Shown here one piece after another: positions 19,420 through 27,761 of a DNA stretch of 62,245 nt. The position numbers were made by a program, and so were the translations under genes. How positions within the stretch are numbered: the first letter of the stretch is position 1; each line of letters begins with the position of its first letter. Source of the DNA: Deltaproteobacteria bacterium (GTDB taxonomy: Bacteria > Myxococcota_A > UBA9042 > DTJE01); the NCBI GenBank assembly GCA_029547805.1, contig JAKPOP010000030.1:1-62245 (forward strand). The letters are read 5' to 3'. The notes under the pieces are model-generated. The model did no database searches. It was not told the origin of the DNA and saw nothing but the letters and a program-made list of their open reading frames with translations.

Positions 19420-22400
19420 TCAGAGGCGCGGCAGGTCGGCACAGAGACGGAATCCGACGCTGACGTCCCGGAACGAGGGCTCGGGGGTCTCCCGGTTGTA
19501 GGTCCGGGCCGAGTTGACGTCGAAGTAGAAGGACCCTCCCCGGGCGGCATGATCGGCCCTTCCAGAGGACGATCGGGTCCACTCCCAGACGTTGCCTGCC
19601 ATGTCCTGGACCCCGAAGGGGCTCTCGGACTCGGGATGGGACCCGACCTCGTCAGGCCCCATCGCCTCGGGACGCTTGCCGTAGGTCTCGTCGTAGTTGG
19701 CCTCCCCGGGTCCCAGGGTCCAACCGTGGGGATAGGGCCTCCCGTCGGCCCCCCGGGCGGCCCGTTCCCACTCGACCTCCCGGCAGAGCCGGGCCCCGGG
19801 AACCCTCCCGGTCCACTGGAGCCACCGGGCATATTCCCGGGCCTGATCCGCCGTGACCCCCACCACGGGCATCCGCAGCCAGTCCACCTCGGCCCGGGCG
19901 GTCCGTGCCTCGTAGCGAATCGGCTCCCCGGCCCGGGCCCGGTAGAGACGCCCGGCGGGCCGGATCTCGATCTCCCAGACCCCGCCCGCTCCCTGGCGCA
20001 GGGTCAGGGCCCCCTCAAAGCCCCCGGTCTCGACCCGTGGCAATCGGGCCTCCCGTTCCCCCGGGGGCAGGGAGTCCAGCCACTGGAGGTAGTCCCCGAA
20101 GGTCGTCTCGTGGACCGCGATCAGGAACGGGCCCACCACGGTCTCGTGCATCGGCGAGGCGTGGAAGAACCCCCGCCGGACACTGTCCTCGTCGGGGCTC
20201 CCGATCAGGGTCCAGCCGCCAGGGACCAGCACGAATCCCTCGGGAAGGCTGCCCTTCGGCAAGAGGGGCACCTCCACCCGGACCTCCTCGCCCCGGCGGA
20301 GCAGCACCGGCATCACGCCATCCTCTCGTCCCTGGGCCGATAGCCGAACCCGATAGGACCCCGGGGGCCAGGAGGTCTCCTCGGGACAGGGCCCCTGGAA
20401 GACCACCTCCCGAGTTCGAGGGCCCTCCTCCTGGACATGCTCCCGCTCGATCACGACGTCCTGGATCCCCCGACAGTCCAGGCGAAGGCGTCCCGGGCGA
20501 TCCAGTTCCCGGCGCCACTGGCCGTCGGCATCAAAGAGGGCCAGTCGCCCGACGACCTCCTGGAACAGGCGGCGGTCGAACTGCCGTTCCGCCAGGATCG
20601 CCCGCTCGTAGAGGGCCCTGGCCGTCCAGGAGACGGCCGTCCCGTTCCGGGGTTGGAGCAACACCGCCGTCTCGAACTCCCGAGCCGCCTGGACCAGGGC
20701 CTCCTGGGCCTCCACGCGCCATCGCAGCACCTCCGCCCACCGGTCCTTGCCCCCATCCCAGTCCCCCTCGTCGAACCGGGTCAGGGCCTCGGCCTCCCGG
20801 GCTGCCAGCACCCCCCGGACCTGCCGGTAGTGCTGCATCCGGGCCTCCCCCGCCCCGAGGCGTGCCTGGACCTGGACATGCAGCTGGTGGGCGGCGTGGA
20901 GGCGCACCCCGCCGTAGGTCGCCCCGAGGCCCAGGACGACGGCCACGACGGCCCCGAAACGCAGCAGTCGCCCCCTCCGCCACCGGCGCCGGGAGGCCTC
21001 GAGAAAGTCCCGCTCCACCGGCGAGAGGTCCATGGGATCCAGGTGATTGGCCGTGTCCAGCAACACCCTTCCCCAGAGGAGGTCCCCAGGGCGGCCCAGG
21101 CGTTGCCAGTCGGTGGCGGCCTGGCCCAGGCGGTCCTGGACCGGCAGGGCCTCGCCCCGGGCCGTCACCCACCGACGCAGCGTCTCCCAGTGCTGCAACA
21201 GCGCCTCGTGGGCGATCTGGCAGGTCATGCCCTCGGCGGGATTCTCCCGGGCGATCACGAGTCGGGACTGCACGAGGACCTCGAGGGCCCGCTCCCGCCT
21301 CGGATCCCCCCCGCAGAGGTCCTCCCGGCGCACCTCGGCCCGGGTACCGTTCCGAGTCACCAGACGCATCAGCACGCGCCGGGCCGCCTCCCGGTCCGCG
21401 GGACCCAGCCGGGCGATGACCTCGTCCCCGTGGCGGCCCAGGGCCCCGGCGACGCCCCCCAGGGACCGCAGCGCCTCCTCGGTGATGCACCCCCGCTCCC
21501 GGTCCCGCAGGTCCCAGAGGCGTTCCAGCGTGAACTCCAGCAGCGGCAGGCCCCCCTCGGCCTGAGCCGCCGCCTCCACCAGGGTCTCCACCAGGGCCTC
21601 GGACTCGAAGCGGACCCCCAGGCGCTCCGCGGGCCTCACGACGACCTCCCGGAGCCGTTCCCGGGACAGGGGGCGAACGAAGTAGAGGTGCCTCACCAGC
21701 AGGTCACTCTCGGCCAGGCGCGCGGCAATCCGTCCCAGGAAGTCCACCCGGACCGTCGCCAGGAGCCGGAGACCGGCGGGAGCCCGGGCGAACCACTGGA
21801 CCAGCGCCAGGACCCGGGCCGCCTCCTCGGGGTCCGAGATCGTGACGACCTCCTCCAGCTGGTCCAGGAACCATACCAGCCCACGGGCCGGCCCCAGGAC
21901 CTGTCGCAGCAACCGACCTGCCGTGTCGGGGCCTTCGAGGATGGCCTGCTGGAACGCCTCTTCGGAAATGGGCAGGGCCTGGGCGATGGCCGACGCCAGG
22001 GCCCGAACCGGTCGCGGGCCCGGGGTGGCGAGAACCACGGTCCACTGGACCCCCTGGCCCAGATGGGGGACCTTGGGCAGCACTCCGGCCCGACACAAGG
22101 AGGACTTGCCAACCCCCGAATCGCCCGTGACGACGACCAGTGAATCCGAGGCCAGGCGCTGCAGAATCGCCCGGGCCTCCGCATCCCGGCCGAAGAACAC
22201 CCCCTCGTGTTCCGTACCGAAGGGCCGAAGTCCCCGATAGGGGTCCTGGACCAGACCCTCGGGCCCGGTCCGCTCCAGGTCGTTGAGGGCCCCACGGACC
22301 TCGTTGGCCGAGAGGAAGCGGTCCGCCGGGTTCGGGGACAGACAGCGCTCGACCACGGCCGCCAGGCCCGGTGGAAGGCCGGGCACCGTCCGGGCCAGGG

Positions 22401-23265
22401 TCCCGGGCGGCAGGCCCTTCCCCCCCTCCGGTCGAGGAGGCGGCTCTCCGACCAGGAGGGTGAAGAGCAGCGCACCGAAGGAATAGACGTCGGAGGCAAA
22501 GGTGGCTTCGTGGCCCGACAGGACCTCGGGGGCCATGTAGGCCGGCGTGCCCATCACCCGGCCGGGACGGGTCCACATCGCCTCCCGGGGTGCCTGAAGG
22601 TGCAGGTCCAGCGCCCCCTGCGGCTGGTCCCGGGGGACGGCCACCGGTCGCGTCGGCCCCTCCTCGCCTGCCGACGCCTCCGGGAGTTCGCGGAGGCCCG
22701 GAGGAGGCCCATCGATCGGGCCGGCCCCCAGAATCCCCGGCGAGGCCCCGGCCAGACGGGCGATCCCGAAGTCCAGCAACTTGGCCCCCTCGGGGGTCCG
22801 CATCACGTTCGCGGGCTTGATGTCCCGGTGGACGATGCCCAACTGATGGGCCGCCGCCAGTCCTCGGGCGATGTCCTGGGCGATGGGGAGGACCTCCTGC
22901 CAGGGCAGCGGCAGGGAGCACCGGTCCAGGCTCTCCCCCTCGACAAACTCCGACACGATGTAGGGCCGGCCGTCGATCTCTCCGGCACGGTGGACCGTCA
23001 CGATGCAGGGGTGGTGCAGCCGGGCGATCGTTCGAGCCTCGTTGAGGAAGCGGTCCCGGACCGCCTCGTCAGGGTGCAGGGGAAAGAGGAACTTGATCGC
23101 CACCGGACGGTCCAGCAGGGTGTCCGTGGCCAGAAAGACCCGGCCCATGCCCCCGGCACCGACCAGGCGTTCCAGGCGATAGCCGTCGAACTCCCAGCCT
23201 GGAACGAGGCGGTCCAGCACCTCGTCGGCGGGAGGCCTGTCCTGGCCGTTGCCGGAGTCCGTCAT
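19420..23265 (-). CDS. Ser/Thr kinase-STAND ATPase-SUMF1-like multidomain protein
   Basis: A 1281-residue protein. The Hanks-type kinase has GAGGMG (37-42), K58 in VAIKF, HRDIKPANV with D148 and DFG (165-167). About 80 residues separate DFG from APE, roughly 50 more than usual, so the activation segment carries an insertion. Residues 345-750 form a STAND-type NTPase (Walker A GDSGVGKS near 381-388, Walker B-like VWFLDQLEEV). One membrane segment lies near 764-785 and a SUMF1/FGE-type domain at about 1020-1281 ends in SVGFRLC. No Cys lies in the GGSF active-site position, so formylglycine formation is unlikely and a binding role is more probable. Its start overlaps the stop of the FHA activator (ATGA). 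Confidence 0.85.
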   Translation of the reverse strand: MTDSGNGQDRPPADEVLDRLVPGWEFDGYRLERLVGAGGMGRVFLATDTLLDRPVAIKFLFPLHPDEAVRDRFLNEARTIARLHHPCIVTVHRAGEIDGRPYIVSEFVEGESLDRCSLPLPWQEVLPIAQDIARGLAAAHQLGIVHRDIKPANVMRTPEGAKLLDFGIARLAGASPGILGAGPIDGPPPGLRELPEASAGEEGPTRPVAVPRDQPQGALDLHLQAPREAMWTRPGRVMGTPAYMAPEVLSGHEATFASDVYSFGALLFTLLVGEPPPRPEGGKGLPPGTLARTVPGLPPGLAAVVERCLSPNPADRFLSANEVRGALNDLERTGPEGLVQDPYRGLRPFGTEHEGVFFGRDAEARAILQRLASDSLVVVTGDSGVGKSSLCRAGVLPKVPHLGQGVQWTVVLATPGPRPVRALASAIAQALPISEEAFQQAILEGPDTAGRLLRQVLGPARGLVWFLDQLEEVVTISDPEEAARVLALVQWFARAPAGLRLLATVRVDFLGRIAARLAESDLLVRHLYFVRPLSRERLREVVVRPAERLGVRFESEALVETLVEAAAQAEGGLPLLEFTLERLWDLRDRERGCITEEALRSLGGVAGALGRHGDEVIARLGPADREAARRVLMRLVTRNGTRAEVRREDLCGGDPRRERALEVLVQSRLVIARENPAEGMTCQIAHEALLQHWETLRRWVTARGEALPVQDRLGQAATDWQRLGRPGDLLWGRVLLDTANHLDPMDLSPVERDFLEASRRRWRRGRLLRFGAVVAVVLGLGATYGGVRLHAAHQLHVQVQARLGAGEARMQHYRQVRGVLAAREAEALTRFDEGDWDGGKDRWAEVLRWRVEAQEALVQAAREFETAVLLQPRNGTAVSWTARALYERAILAERQFDRRLFQEVVGRLALFDADGQWRRELDRPGRLRLDCRGIQDVVIEREHVQEEGPRTREVVFQGPCPEETSWPPGSYRVRLSAQGREDGVMPVLLRRGEEVRVEVPLLPKGSLPEGFVLVPGGWTLIGSPDEDSVRRGFFHASPMHETVVGPFLIAVHETTFGDYLQWLDSLPPGEREARLPRVETGGFEGALTLRQGAGGVWEIEIRPAGRLYRARAGEPIRYEARTARAEVDWLRMPVVGVTADQAREYARWLQWTGRVPGARLCREVEWERAARGADGRPYPHGWTLGPGEANYDETYGKRPEAMGPDEVGSHPESESPFGVQDMAGNVWEWTRSSSGRADHAARGGSFYFDVNSARTYNRETPEPSFRDVSVGFRLCADLPRL

Positions 23266-25076
23266 GGGTCCTTCCGAGTCTCGGACCTCGGCGGGCCTCC
23301 GGGACGGATCCTCCGCCGGGACGAGGGAATGTCCAGTCCGTACTCCCGGATCCGGGCCTGGAGGGTCCGCAGGGGCATGCCCAGGACCCGGGCCGCCTCG
23401 ACCCGCACCCCCTGAGTGGCCAGCAAGGCCTCCCGGATCCGGGTCCGCTCGATCTGCCGGATCTCCTCCCGGAGTCCCTCCCGGGGGACCCCGACCGGAC
23501 TGCCGGGAACCTGTCGCGACGGCCGTTCCGCATCCATCCGGGAATCGAGGACCCGTCCCCGGGCCTCCGCGGCCAGCCACGGGGCATTCCGGGACCCGAT
23601 GTCCGGAGGCAGGTCCGAGCCCTGGATCACCGCCCCGGAGACCGTGGCGAGGCAGTATTCGAGCACGTGGCGCAGTTCCCGGACGTTGCCCGGCCAGTCG
23701 TGAAGCAACAGGCGATGCATCGCGTCGTCCGAGATCCGGACCCCCGTTCCCCGGGCCAGGAACTCCTCGCAGAGGGCCGGAATGTCCAGGGGACGCTGCC
23801 GCAGGGGCGGAACGAACAGGGAGGCCACCCCCAGGCGATAGTAGAGGTCCCGACGGAACCGCCCGGCCTGGACCTCGGCCCCCAGGTCCCGATTGGAGGC
23901 CGCCAGGACCCGGACATCGACCTGGCGCTCCACCACCGACCCGATGCGCGTGATGCGCATCGTCTCGATGGCCCGGAGCAGCTTGGCCTGGGCCTGGGGC
24001 GACAACTCGCCCACCTCGTCCAGGAACAGGGTCCCCCCGGTGGCCATCTCCAGCAGGCCGGGCTTCGCGGTCCGGGCATCGGTGAAGGCGCCCCGCTCGT
24101 GGCCGAAGAGTTCGCTTTCGAACAGCGTATCGGAGATCGCCGCGCAGTTGACTGCCACGAAGGGCCGGCCCTTTCTGGCGGACCACTCGTGCAAGGCCAG
24201 GGCGACGAGTTCCTTCCCGGTGCCCGTCTCGCCGGTGATCAGCACCGGCAGGTCCGCCCGGGCCAGGCGTTCCACCAGGCTGAAGAGGCGGTGCATCGAG
24301 GGGTCCGCGATGACCAGCGTCTGGGATCCGAGGGCCACCTTGCGGACCACCGTGCCCGCCGGCCGGACCTCCCCAGGTCCCGCCTGCCGGGAGGCAAACC
24401 GGGCCGCCGTCAGGAGGGCCCCGGCCTCCATGCCATCCTTCGGGACCAGGGCAGCCCCGATGCGCAGGTCCTGGATGGACCCGATCGGTCCCCGGAGCAG
24501 CCGTTCCACCGGGACCTGGAACTCCTCGCCGGTCCCGGGCATCAGGATGCCGACCTCCCGGTCGTCCAGGACCCCCACCACGTCCACGAGCCGAACCTGC
24601 CGGGAGACCCGATCCGCCACCTCCCCGGCCCCCTCCGGTCCCCCCCAGGTCAGCAGCAGCAACGCCAGGGGCTCCCGCCGACGCCGACACCGCTCGATCT
24701 CCTCGTGGAGCCGGAGATGGAACTCCCGAGCATGGCGGACCGGATGCGACACGGCCGAGTCGTCCCGGACCTCGATCTGGGCCTCCCCGAGTCCCACCAG
24801 GTCGCAGGGCCACAACTCCCGATCGCCGGTGACCGGTCGGTCGTTGACCCGCAGATCGGCCGTAGGGTCGACCCGTTGAAGGACCAGGCGGTCCGGCAGG
24901 ATGCGCAGCCGGGCATGGATCCGCGCGACCCCCGGGGCCACCACCCGCAGTCCTGCGTCCTGGGCCGACCCGATCTCCAGGACGCCTTCGGGAGGCAAGG
25001 GAACCAGCCGGCTCGCCGCCCCGTCGAACAGCAGCAGCGCGCGCCCCCGCTCCCGATCCCATCCCTGGTCGGCCAT
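23262..25076 (-). CDS. FHA-AAA+ sigma-54 activator-like regulator
   Basis: About 604 residues: an FHA domain (about 20-100), a middle region (about 115-235) that looks like a degenerate GGDEF-type domain (EPLALLLL, DREVGILMPG), an AAA+ domain with Walker A GETGTGKE (282-289) and Walker B FLDEVGE, and a C-terminal Fis-type HTH. The sigma-54 contact loop reads GAFTDA (329-334) rather than GAFTGA. The FHA domain probably reads phosphorylation by the coupled kinase. ATG 25076 follows GGAGA. Whether it activates sigma-54 or has another output depends on the altered loop. Confidence 0.82.
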   Translation of the reverse strand: MADQGWDRERGRALLLFDGAASRLVPLPPEGVLEIGSAQDAGLRVVAPGVARIHARLRILPDRLVLQRVDPTADLRVNDRPVTGDRELWPCDLVGLGEAQIEVRDDSAVSHPVRHAREFHLRLHEEIERCRRRREPLALLLLTWGGPEGAGEVADRVSRQVRLVDVVGVLDDREVGILMPGTGEEFQVPVERLLRGPIGSIQDLRIGAALVPKDGMEAGALLTAARFASRQAGPGEVRPAGTVVRKVALGSQTLVIADPSMHRLFSLVERLARADLPVLITGETGTGKELVALALHEWSARKGRPFVAVNCAAISDTLFESELFGHERGAFTDARTAKPGLLEMATGGTLFLDEVGELSPQAQAKLLRAIETMRITRIGSVVERQVDVRVLAASNRDLGAEVQAGRFRRDLYYRLGVASLFVPPLRQRPLDIPALCEEFLARGTGVRISDDAMHRLLLHDWPGNVRELRHVLEYCLATVSGAVIQGSDLPPDIGSRNAPWLAAEARGRVLDSRMDAERPSRQVPGSPVGVPREGLREEIRQIERTRIREALLATQGVRVEAARVLGMPLRTLQARIREYGLDIPSSRRRIRPGGPPRSETRKDP

Positions 25077-25240
25077 CCCGTCTCCCCACCGCCACGCCGG
25101 CAGCCGCAAGGATACTTCGCCAGGGAGACCGGTGCCACCATGCCGTTTCGGTCGGTCACCGGTGGACAGGATGTCCGAGTCCTCACCGGAGGGGATGTCG
25201 TCCGTGGAGGGAACCGGGTGAGCGGAAAGACCCGATGGGA

Positions 25241-25951
25241 TCAGCCGCCCTTCGCGACCATGTCGCCGCAGGCCGGCCCGAAGGTGATCTCGACCGTGGC
25301 GTCCAGGTTGCCGGTGCCGTAGCCACTGGGCAGCCCGGCGACGTCATAGGAGGAATCGACGGTCAGGGTGCCGGCCACCGGGCAGTTGTCCTGGAGGGTC
25401 ACGTTGTTGTAGGTGACGTCCACCGCGTAGGTGACGCTGGAGGCCTTGTAGTCGAAGGACAGGGTCCCATTGACCAGCGTGGCGGTCACCGTCACCGATC
25501 CAGAGTAGATCAGTTCGTACCCGCCAGATTGAGAGATGGTCAGGTCCACCGTGAGGGTGTCCCCCGACGTCTCGATGTAGCCCTTCACGGTCTGGGACTG
25601 CGAGGTGCAGTCGTAGGTGGTCCGGTTGCCGCTCTGGGTCACGCAGTCCTGCTGCAGGGCCGAGGAGACGGCCGCCTGGAGCCCCAGGCCGAGCCCGCCC
25701 CCGCCGGCGTTCCGGGACTGCTGGGCCGAGATGAGTTGCATCGCGCTGGACTGGATCTCCGTGAGACCGGAGATCGGGTTGTCGGACGCGGCGTTGGTCT
25801 TCACCTCCTGGAGTTTCAGGGTGCTGGTGACCACCGCCTTCGCCGACTCCTTCTCCTGGGCCGAGGGCGTGAAGTCCTTCAGGCTCTTGCTCGACCCGCA
25901 GGCCACCAGGGCCAACACCAGGACCATGGACCAGGAATTGCGAATGCTCAT
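25241..25951 (-). CDS. Hypothetical lipoprotein
   Basis: A 236-residue protein with a lipoprotein signal (lipobox near LVACG) and a Ser/Thr/Gly-rich, beta-strand-rich body containing three cysteine pairs at most. No family is recognised. ATG 25951 has AAGGAGG at ideal distance. A sigma-70 promoter candidate with an operator-like repeat lies about 90 bp upstream, so the gene is probably transcribed separately from the cytochrome gene upstream of it. Confidence 0.6.
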   Translation of the reverse strand: MSIRNSWSMVLVLALVACGSSKSLKDFTPSAQEKESAKAVVTSTLKLQEVKTNAASDNPISGLTEIQSSAMQLISAQQSRNAGGGGLGLGLQAAVSSALQQDCVTQSGNRTTYDCTSQSQTVKGYIETSGDTLTVDLTISQSGGYELIYSGSVTVTATLVNGTLSFDYKASSVTYAVDVTYNNVTLQDNCPVAGTLTVDSSYDVAGLPSGYGTGNLDATVEITFGPACGDMVAKGG

Positions 25952-26036
25952 GAGACCTCCTTGTCAAGACTCCCGTCGTCCTCTGCGGAACCTCGTCCCC
26001 CCGGACTGGTTCCACCCTGTTTGTTGAGGGTGCCTA

Positions 26037-26065
26037 TTGGTAGACACCGTCACGACGGGTGTCAA
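26037..26065 (-). promoter_or_regulatory. Promoter candidate with inverted repeat in the spacer
   Basis: TTGACA (26060-26065), a 17-bp spacer and TACCAA (26037-26042) on the minus strand. Between the boxes lies a nested inverted repeat: GACACC (26043-26048) with GGTGTC (26058-26063), and CGTC/GACG inside it. A repressor bound there would block RNA polymerase. The -10 is weak, the -35 perfect. Confidence 0.45.
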
Positions 26066-26212
26066 GGCTCCTGCCGGAAAACCCCCGGCGGCCAGGGCCT
26101 TTCAGGGAGACGTGGGGCCAGAAGCCGACTCAGGACACGGGGGGCGCGAGCATCCTGCCTGGTCCCGACCGGTCGGGAGGATCCGCGTGGTGGATCGGCG
26201 AGACCGGCCGAC

Positions 26213-27586
26213 TCACGGTGTTACCGGGATTCCCAGCATGGTCATCTGGGAAGGCGTCAGTCCGGAACAGGACCAGAAGGTCTCTTGGTCCGGGAACACC
26301 ACTCCTTCCGGCATGGGGACCCAGGTGGAGGTCTCATTGGGGACCATGAACTGGAATTTCATCTTGCCGGCGATCACCGGGATCACCCCCTGAACATTCT
26401 GCAGCGGTTCGGGCGCGTTGGAGTCCCACCAGGTCAGCGTGATCTCGCCGTTGGCCTTGTATTCCTGAACAGCAGCGTTGTCATGGCATTCCCGGCAGGT
26501 CCGGCCCTCCCGGACGATGGTGTGGCCGTGGAAGGGCGCCCACCGGACGTACCGGTTCCCACCCTGGTAGGTCAGGGACTGGAACGACCCGCTTCGAACC
26601 TTGCCGTTGCGATTCACCAGGAAGACCCACCCATGGAGCGCACCGGCATGGATCTTCCTCCCCTGTTCGACCTGGGTGTCAAAGTGGCAACTGAAGCAAC
26701 TGGCCACACTCTTCACGTGGCAGGCCGAGCAGTCCAGTTTCTCGCCGTGAACCTGATGGGGATCAGTCGCGGGGGCGTCGTGACAGGTCTCGCAGCGCGT
26801 CTCCATTGCCCCTTCGTCCCACATGGAGGCATAGACGTTTCCGTCCCCGTGCATCTCCTTGGAGGAGTGACAGTCCCAGCACTTCATCCCGGCGTCCCGA
26901 TGGACGTCCGGGTAAGCCAGGGTGTACTCAAGCGTCTTCTGACGGCTGTGGCATCCCAGGCATGTGGACTCGGCCATGGGCTGGTTCGGATCCAGATGAC
27001 AGGACTCGCACCGCCTGGGCAGGCTCTGGATGGCCGGGGCATGGCAGTCCTTGCAACCCAGGTTCGGGGTGTCGTAGGGGACCTCGGTCATCCCCAAATA
27101 GCCCTGCTCATAGACCGTTCGCATTCCATCGACGGTGGCATGGAGACTGGTCGGGAAGGTCTGCTCCGGGGTCAGGGGTCCCGGGTCTGCCCCCGTGTCG
27201 CTCCCCGGGTCGTCCTGTCCTTGATCCGGCACGCCGGGGTCCTCACCCGCGTCCATGACCCCTGGGTCCCCCGGGCCCGGATCCGGCTCTCCCGGGTCAG
27301 AAGGTCCTACGTCCGGCTTCCCTGGGTCCGTCCCGAGGTCCACGGTGCCAGGATCGGACGTCCCCTGGTCCACGGTCCCCGGATCGGTCGATCCAGGATC
27401 CACGGTCCCCGGGTCCACGGTCCCCGGGTCCACGGTCCCGGGGTCCACGGTCCCGGGGTCCAACACCCCATCGGTGCCAGGAATGTCCTGGACGCTACCG
27501 ACATCGGGGTTCGACCCCCCACCTCCATCGCAGGCCACCATCCACAGGCACAGGACTCCCCACGCGCACCACCGTATGCCCTTCAT
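26213..27586 (-). CDS. Octaheme c-type cytochrome lipoprotein
   Basis: A 457-residue lipoprotein (lipobox at WMVAC) with a D/P/G repeat linker to about residue 140 and then eight CxxCH heme sites: CKDCH, CESCH, CLGCH, CWDCH, CETCH, CSACH, CFSCH and CRECH. This fits a periplasmic or outer-membrane multiheme electron carrier; the C-terminal 80 residues lack heme sites. The partner enzyme is not adjacent. ATG 27586 has AAGGAGG just upstream. Expression should depend on sigma-54: a consensus -24/-12 promoter lies about 45 bp upstream and the activator gene follows next. Confidence 0.88.
   Translation of the reverse strand: MKGIRWCAWGVLCLWMVACDGGGGSNPDVGSVQDIPGTDGVLDPGTVDPGTVDPGTVDPGTVDPGSTDPGTVDQGTSDPGTVDLGTDPGKPDVGPSDPGEPDPGPGDPGVMDAGEDPGVPDQGQDDPGSDTGADPGPLTPEQTFPTSLHATVDGMRTVYEQGYLGMTEVPYDTPNLGCKDCHAPAIQSLPRRCESCHLDPNQPMAESTCLGCHSRQKTLEYTLAYPDVHRDAGMKCWDCHSSKEMHGDGNVYASMWDEGAMETRCETCHDAPATDPHQVHGEKLDCSACHVKSVASCFSCHFDTQVEQGRKIHAGALHGWVFLVNRNGKVRSGSFQSLTYQGGNRYVRWAPFHGHTIVREGRTCRECHDNAAVQEYKANGEITLTWWDSNAPEPLQNVQGVIPVIAGKMKFQFMVPNETSTWVPMPEGVVFPDQETFWSCSGLTPSQMTMLGIPVTP
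27396..27462. repeat. Tandem 15-bp repeat in the cytochrome linker
   Basis: Four full units of a 15-bp repeat (GGGTCCACGGTCCCC and close variants) and a partial fifth encode the Asp-Pro-Gly-Thr-Val linker of the octaheme cytochrome. The length is in frame whatever the copy number, so the linker could vary between strains by slippage. Confidence 0.75.
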
Positions 27587-27630
27587 GAGACCTCCTTTGC
27601 GGAATCAGTCCGCAGCCTATTCTCCATATA

Positions 27631-27647
27631 GGCAAGAATCAAGCCAG
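27631..27647 (-). promoter_or_regulatory. Consensus sigma-54 promoter of the cytochrome gene
   Basis: CTGGCTTGATTCTTGCC on the minus strand has the invariant GG and GC at exactly 10-bp separation and aligns to TGGCACGNNNNTTGCW at nearly all positions. Transcription should begin near 27620, about 35 nt before the ATG. The gene encoding a GAFTGA-containing activator lies directly upstream. Confidence 0.8.
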
Positions 27648-27712
27648 ATCCCCAGCATGACGGGACCTCTTGTATTTCCTGGAGATATCGTGGCGGCACC
27701 CTGGCTTGTTGC

Positions 27713-27761
27713 GTTGCCTGGTTGCCATCAAGGTTGCCGCATGTTGCCATCGGCAACATGC
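27713..27761. promoter_or_regulatory. Upstream activating site of the sigma-54 promoter
   Basis: A perfect 10-bp inverted repeat, GCATGTTGCC (27739-27748) and GGCAACATGC (27752-27761), is centred about 110 bp upstream of the sigma-54 promoter. Three more GTTGCC half-sites precede it (27713, 27721, 27733). Most of the palindrome overlaps the last codons of the regulator gene. The arrangement is typical of enhancer sites bound by Fis-type activators. Confidence 0.7.

Noticed and set aside
23266-25095. Extension of the kinase frame upstream to a 1891-residue protein
   Set aside because: The 610 extra residues are the shadow frame of the FHA activator gene, are Gly/Pro/Arg-rich without domain pattern, and the activator stop overlaps the kinase ATG in the usual ATGA form.
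27701-27719. Second sigma-54 promoter on the plus strand (TGGCTTGTTGCGTTGCC)
   Set aside because: The GG and GC are 11 bp apart instead of 10.
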